Source of the DNA: CAVVJA01 sp963779485 | GTDB taxonomy: Bacteria; Actinomycetota; Actinomycetes; Mycobacteriales; Jatrophihabitantaceae | DNA length: 64,000 nucleotides | Assembly (NCBI GenBank): GCA_963779485.1 | Contig: CAVZYJ010000014.1 | Coordinates: 90,310 to 154,309 of the forward strand | Direction of reading: 5' to 3' | Shown: piece by piece, positions 61,071 through 64,000 of the stretch | Numbering within the stretch: the first letter of the stretch is position 1 | Layout: each line of letters opens with the position of its first letter | Program-made: the position numbers and the translations under genes | The notes under the pieces: generated by a model | The model's input: the letters and a program-made list of their open reading frames with translations, nothing else | Databases searched by the model: none | Told to the model about the DNA's origin: nothing

Positions 61071-62827
61071 GCATCGCCAGTCAACCATCGGACACGGATC
61101 GGATAGACCACCCGTCCGAACCCCCATCGAGCGAAGCGGATCCGCCCGCGCGTGCTGGGGGCCGAGCGCGGGTGCGCACCGCCGCCGCCTGGCTCGCGAC
61201 CGTCCTCGCGGCGTTGCTCGTCTGGTTCGCGCTCGTCGGCCCCGACCAGCTCGACCGCCTCGGCCCGGGCGCCTTCCTTCGCATCCCGATAGAGGGCCTC
61301 GTGATCGTCGCGCTCAGCTTGATCCTGCCAGCGCGGGCCCGAGGCATCCTCGCCGTGATCACCGGAGTCCTGCTCGGGTTGCTCACTGTCGTGAAGATCC
61401 TCGACATGGGGTTCTTCGCGGCGCTTGATCGGCCGTTCCAGCCCGTGACCGACTGGAGCTATTTCGGGCCAGCCGTGGGTGTGCTCCGGGATTCAGTGGG
61501 TCAGACGTGGGCCGTCGTCGCGGTGATCTTGGCGATCCTCCTCATCGTGGCCGTACTCGTCTTCGTCACCCTGTCGCTGGTACGCCTGACCCGGCTGACC
61601 GCCCGCCACCGCGCGGCGTCGGCCCGCACCATCGCCGCGCTCGGAATCGTCTGGATCCTGTGCGCCGTATTCGGCGTGCAAGTCACCTCCGGGGCACCGG
61701 TCGCGTCGACGAGCGCGGCCGGACTGGCCTACGACCAGGTCCGCGAGGTCCACGCCGGCATCCGGGACCAGCAGAAGTTCGCCGGGACGCTGGCCTCGCC
61801 CGACTCGTTCCGAAACACGCCGACCGCGGACCTACTTACCGGCCTGCGGGGCAAGGACGTCATCGTGGCGTTCGTGGAGAGCTACGGGCGCATCGCCGTC
61901 CAAGGCTCGGCGTTCTCACCGCAGGTGGATGCCGTCCTCAATGCCGGCACGAGCTCACTGCGCGCCGCCGGATTCAGCTCCCAGAGTGCGTTCTTGACGT
62001 CACCGACCTTCGGCGGCATCAGCTGGCTGGCCCACTCCACCTTGCAGTCGGGGCTGTGGATCGACAATCAGCAGCGTTACAACCAGCTCGTCGCGAGCAA
62101 CCGCTTCACGCTGAGCGACGCCTTCAAGCAGGCGGGCTGGCGGACGGTCGGCGACATCCCCTCGGATGAGGGCGATTTCGCGCAGGGAACGTCCTTCTAC
62201 CACTACGACAAGCAGTACAACAGCCAGAACGTCGGCTATGTCGGCCCGAAGTTCAGCTACGCCGCCATGCCCGACCAGTACATCCTGTCCGCCTTCCAGC
62301 GCATGGAACTGGCGGCGCCGAACCACCCTCCGGTGATGGCGGAGATCGATCTCGTCTCGTCGCACACACCGTGGGCGCCGTTACCGCGGATGGCCCCGTG
62401 GAACCAGGTCGGTAACGGCTCGATCTTCGACAGCATGCCGGCGCAGGGCCAGTCCCCCACCGCCGTGTGGCGCAACGCGAATCAGGTGAAAGCCGCGTAC
62501 GGCCAGTCCATCCAGTACTCGCTCAGCGCGCTGATCTCCTACGTGCAGACCTTCCACGACAACAATCTGGTGCTCGTATTGCTCGGCGACCACCAACCGG
62601 CCACGATTGTCAGCGGATCGGGCGGCAGTCACGACGTCCCCATCACGATCGTCGCGCACGATCCGAACGTGCTCAGCCGGATCTCGTCGTGGGGGTGGCA
62701 GGACGGAATGCTGCCCGGACCGCAAGCTCCGGTATGGCCGATGGACGCGTTCCGCAACCGGTTCCTCACCGCGTTCGGTTCCCAACCGCCCGGCCCGGCG
62801 CTCAGTACTTCCAGCGCGCCGCGCTGA
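61067..62827 (+). CDS. Membrane sulfatase-fold (LTA-synthase-like) enzyme
   Basis: 586 residues. A polar N-tail precedes about five helices (residues 38-190), and an extracellular alkaline-phosphatase-like domain follows. The domain has DVIVAFVESYGRIAVQGSAF (metal Glu), the nucleophile region SPTFGGISWLAHSTLQSGLW and VLVLLGDHQPATIVSGSGG (metal Asp-His). It could transfer or cut a phospho- or sulfo-group on a lipid head group. GTG 61067 overlaps the upstream stop. Its last 26 bp overlap the convergent glutamine-synthetase-like gene. Confidence 0.85.
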   Translation: MSIASQPSDTDRIDHPSEPPSSEADPPARAGGRARVRTAAAWLATVLAALLVWFALVGPDQLDRLGPGAFLRIPIEGLVIVALSLILPARARGILAVITGVLLGLLTVVKILDMGFFAALDRPFQPVTDWSYFGPAVGVLRDSVGQTWAVVAVILAILLIVAVLVFVTLSLVRLTRLTARHRAASARTIAALGIVWILCAVFGVQVTSGAPVASTSAAGLAYDQVREVHAGIRDQQKFAGTLASPDSFRNTPTADLLTGLRGKDVIVAFVESYGRIAVQGSAFSPQVDAVLNAGTSSLRAAGFSSQSAFLTSPTFGGISWLAHSTLQSGLWIDNQQRYNQLVASNRFTLSDAFKQAGWRTVGDIPSDEGDFAQGTSFYHYDKQYNSQNVGYVGPKFSYAAMPDQYILSAFQRMELAAPNHPPVMAEIDLVSSHTPWAPLPRMAPWNQVGNGSIFDSMPAQGQSPTAVWRNANQVKAAYGQSIQYSLSALISYVQTFHDNNLVLVLLGDHQPATIVSGSGGSHDVPITIVAHDPNVLSRISSWGWQDGMLPGPQAPVWPMDAFRNRFLTAFGSQPPGPALSTSSAPR

Positions 62828-64000
62828 CGATCTTCTCCGGCGTGGCGTCGGCGAATCGCGCTATCTCGGCTCGGCGCAGATCGACGATGGTGGCGGCGAG
62901 GTCCGAACCGAAGGCCCGGGTCAGCAGCTCATCGGCCTCGAACGCGTCGGTGGCCCCGCCGAGCGTATCCGGCAGCGGGACAATTCCCTGCCGGGCCTGA
63001 TCGGCCGGCGGGATCGACACCGGATCGACGTTGACCGGGGCAGGCAGCGGGACGGCACCCGTGATGCCGGCCAGGCCAGTGTGGACGAGGCCCGCGACAA
63101 CGAGGTACGGGTTGGCTGACTCGTCGAATGCTTTGATCTCGAGATTCGCCGCGCCGGCCTGGCCCGTGGAGCCGGTGATCAGCCGCATGGCCGCTTCGCG
63201 ATTCTCCAGTCCCCACACCTGGTACGGGCCGGCCCAGTGACTCGGGATGAGCCGCAGGTAGCTGGCGAGGGACGCGGCCCCAATCGCCAGCAGCGCGGGC
63301 AGGTGGGCCAGGATGCCGGCGGTGAACGCTTCGGCCTCGCCGGTCATCCCGTATCGGCCCGGGCCGCCGCCGAAGAGGTTGCGATCGCCACGCCACAGGG
63401 AGATGTGCACGTGTCCGCCGTTGCCGACCCCGTCGGCTAGCACCTTCGGGGAGAACGACGCGTGAAGCCCGTAGCGGAGGCTCAGCGCTCGGATAGTCTG
63501 CCGCACGAGCACCGAGGTGTCCGCCGCCCCGACCGGATCCTCGGCCGCGACGGACAGCTCGTACTGCGCGCTGCCGTATTCCGGATGGATCTGATCAACC
63601 GACACGCCTTGCTGGTCGAGGGCGATGAGCAGGTCCCGCAGGTAGCCGGAGCGCTCGATCAGCCGGGTGTACCCGTAGGCCGGACCGGTGGCGGCCGGCG
63701 TGAAGTCGGGTTCGGTCGTGGACACTGCCCACTCGATCTCGAACGCCGTCTGCATCGTGTAGCCGGCGTCGGCGAGGCGAGTCACGGCCACCTGGGCGAG
63801 GCTGCGCTGATCTTGCGGATGCACGGTTCCGTCCTGCTGATAGCGCCCGGCCGGCGCCCACGCCCAGCCGGGCTGCTCCGCGAGCACCGTGACCCGCGAC
63901 AGGTCGGGATGCAGCCGCAAGTCCCCCACCGGACCGCCGGCGTACCGTCCGGCCACGATCCAGTCGTCGGGCAAGAAGGCGTCGAACACCGGGGAGGCGC
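62802..64000 (-). CDS. Glutamine-synthetase-family protein, N-terminus cut by the edge
   Basis: About 399 residues are visible; the frame is open through the right edge, where about 50 residues of the N-terminal beta-grasp are missing. Catalytic blocks are AFEIEWAVSTTEPDF (metal Glu), IHPEYGSAQYELSVAAEDPV, the HVHISLWRGDRNLF ammonium loop and FDESANPYLVVAGLVHTGLA. The sequence is closer to gamma-glutamyl-polyamine or -aminoalcohol synthetases than to GlnA, since the adenylation-loop Tyr motif is not seen. It ends 26 bp inside the convergent sulfatase-fold gene. Confidence 0.8.
   Translation of the reverse strand, partial: ASPVFDAFLPDDWIVAGRYAGGPVGDLRLHPDLSRVTVLAEQPGWAWAPAGRYQQDGTVHPQDQRSLAQVAVTRLADAGYTMQTAFEIEWAVSTTEPDFTPAATGPAYGYTRLIERSGYLRDLLIALDQQGVSVDQIHPEYGSAQYELSVAAEDPVGAADTSVLVRQTIRALSLRYGLHASFSPKVLADGVGNGGHVHISLWRGDRNLFGGGPGRYGMTGEAEAFTAGILAHLPALLAIGAASLASYLRLIPSHWAGPYQVWGLENREAAMRLITGSTGQAGAANLEIKAFDESANPYLVVAGLVHTGLAGITGAVPLPAPVNVDPVSIPPADQARQGIVPLPDTLGGATDAFEADELLTRAFGSDLAATIVDLRRAEIARFADATPEKIVSAARWKY

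Overview
The window is high-GC chromosomal DNA from an actinomycete (phylum Actinomycetota). The markers are a WhiB7-type iron-sulfur regulator, a fused CofG-CofH (FbiC) deazaflavin synthase, SCO6745-, DUF7144- and DUF1254-type proteins, frequent GTG starts and many 4-bp start/stop overlaps. I cannot name the genus from sequence alone.

Left part (1-11.6 kb). A partial membrane protein runs off the left edge. A two-gene methylthioribose-phosphate isomerase plus class II aldolase operon follows, possibly for disposal of 5'-deoxy- or methylthio-ribose, then a flavin monooxygenase. Next come two copies of a large ATP-binding LuxR regulator: a decayed one at 3.5-5.0 kb and an intact one at 6.07-8.93 kb. 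A family of near-identical palindromes (four copies) lies around them. Then whiB7, a MarR repressor and a divergent 14-TM drug exporter form a drug-response block.

Middle part (11.6-42 kb). This is an accessory, partly decayed region. Two DUF1254 genes, an SCO6745 protein, a MalT-like LuxR regulator and a DUF2252 protein carry frameshifts. Fragments of the same kind of LuxR gene recur at 27.2 and 28.9 kb. Relics of CorA, an IS6-like transposase, a MobF relaxase with an oriT-like leader, and an M28 peptidase follow; the peptidase is cut exactly at the 3' end of tRNA-Val(CAC). Among the relics sit intact envelope, ion and stress genes (AI-2E-type permease, YihY/BrkB, K+ channel, two DUF1269-like proteins, Na+/H+ antiporter, GAP protein), a carboxyethyl-ornithine synthase-like dehydrogenase, a large arylsulfatase and an unusual 862-residue secreted protein. 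Nine copies of a 17-bp TCA-N11-TGA element, six of them paired inside about 105-bp repeats, precede many of these genes and all point at the gene they precede.

Right part (42-64 kb). This is clean, densely packed core-like DNA: homogentisate dioxygenase with a divergent IclR regulator and its palindromic operator; a CrcB-DUF190-CrcB operon; a phosphotransferase and a glutamine amidotransferase; a tiny gene coupled to fbiC; an ACT-domain/adenylate-kinase fusion; a thioesterase, a lipoprotein and a GH32 glycosidase.

The most intriguing block is 55.9-62.8 kb. Five packed minus-strand genes (BchC-like dehydrogenase, 6-pyruvoyl-tetrahydropterin-synthase-like protein lacking canonical residues, GT4 glycosyltransferase, flippase-like membrane protein, RibD-like reductase) diverge from a CDP-alcohol phosphatidyltransferase and a membrane sulfatase-fold enzyme. 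I infer a pathway that makes and exports a pterin- or pyrimidine-derived glycoconjugate or modified lipid. A glutamine-synthetase-family gene runs off the right edge.
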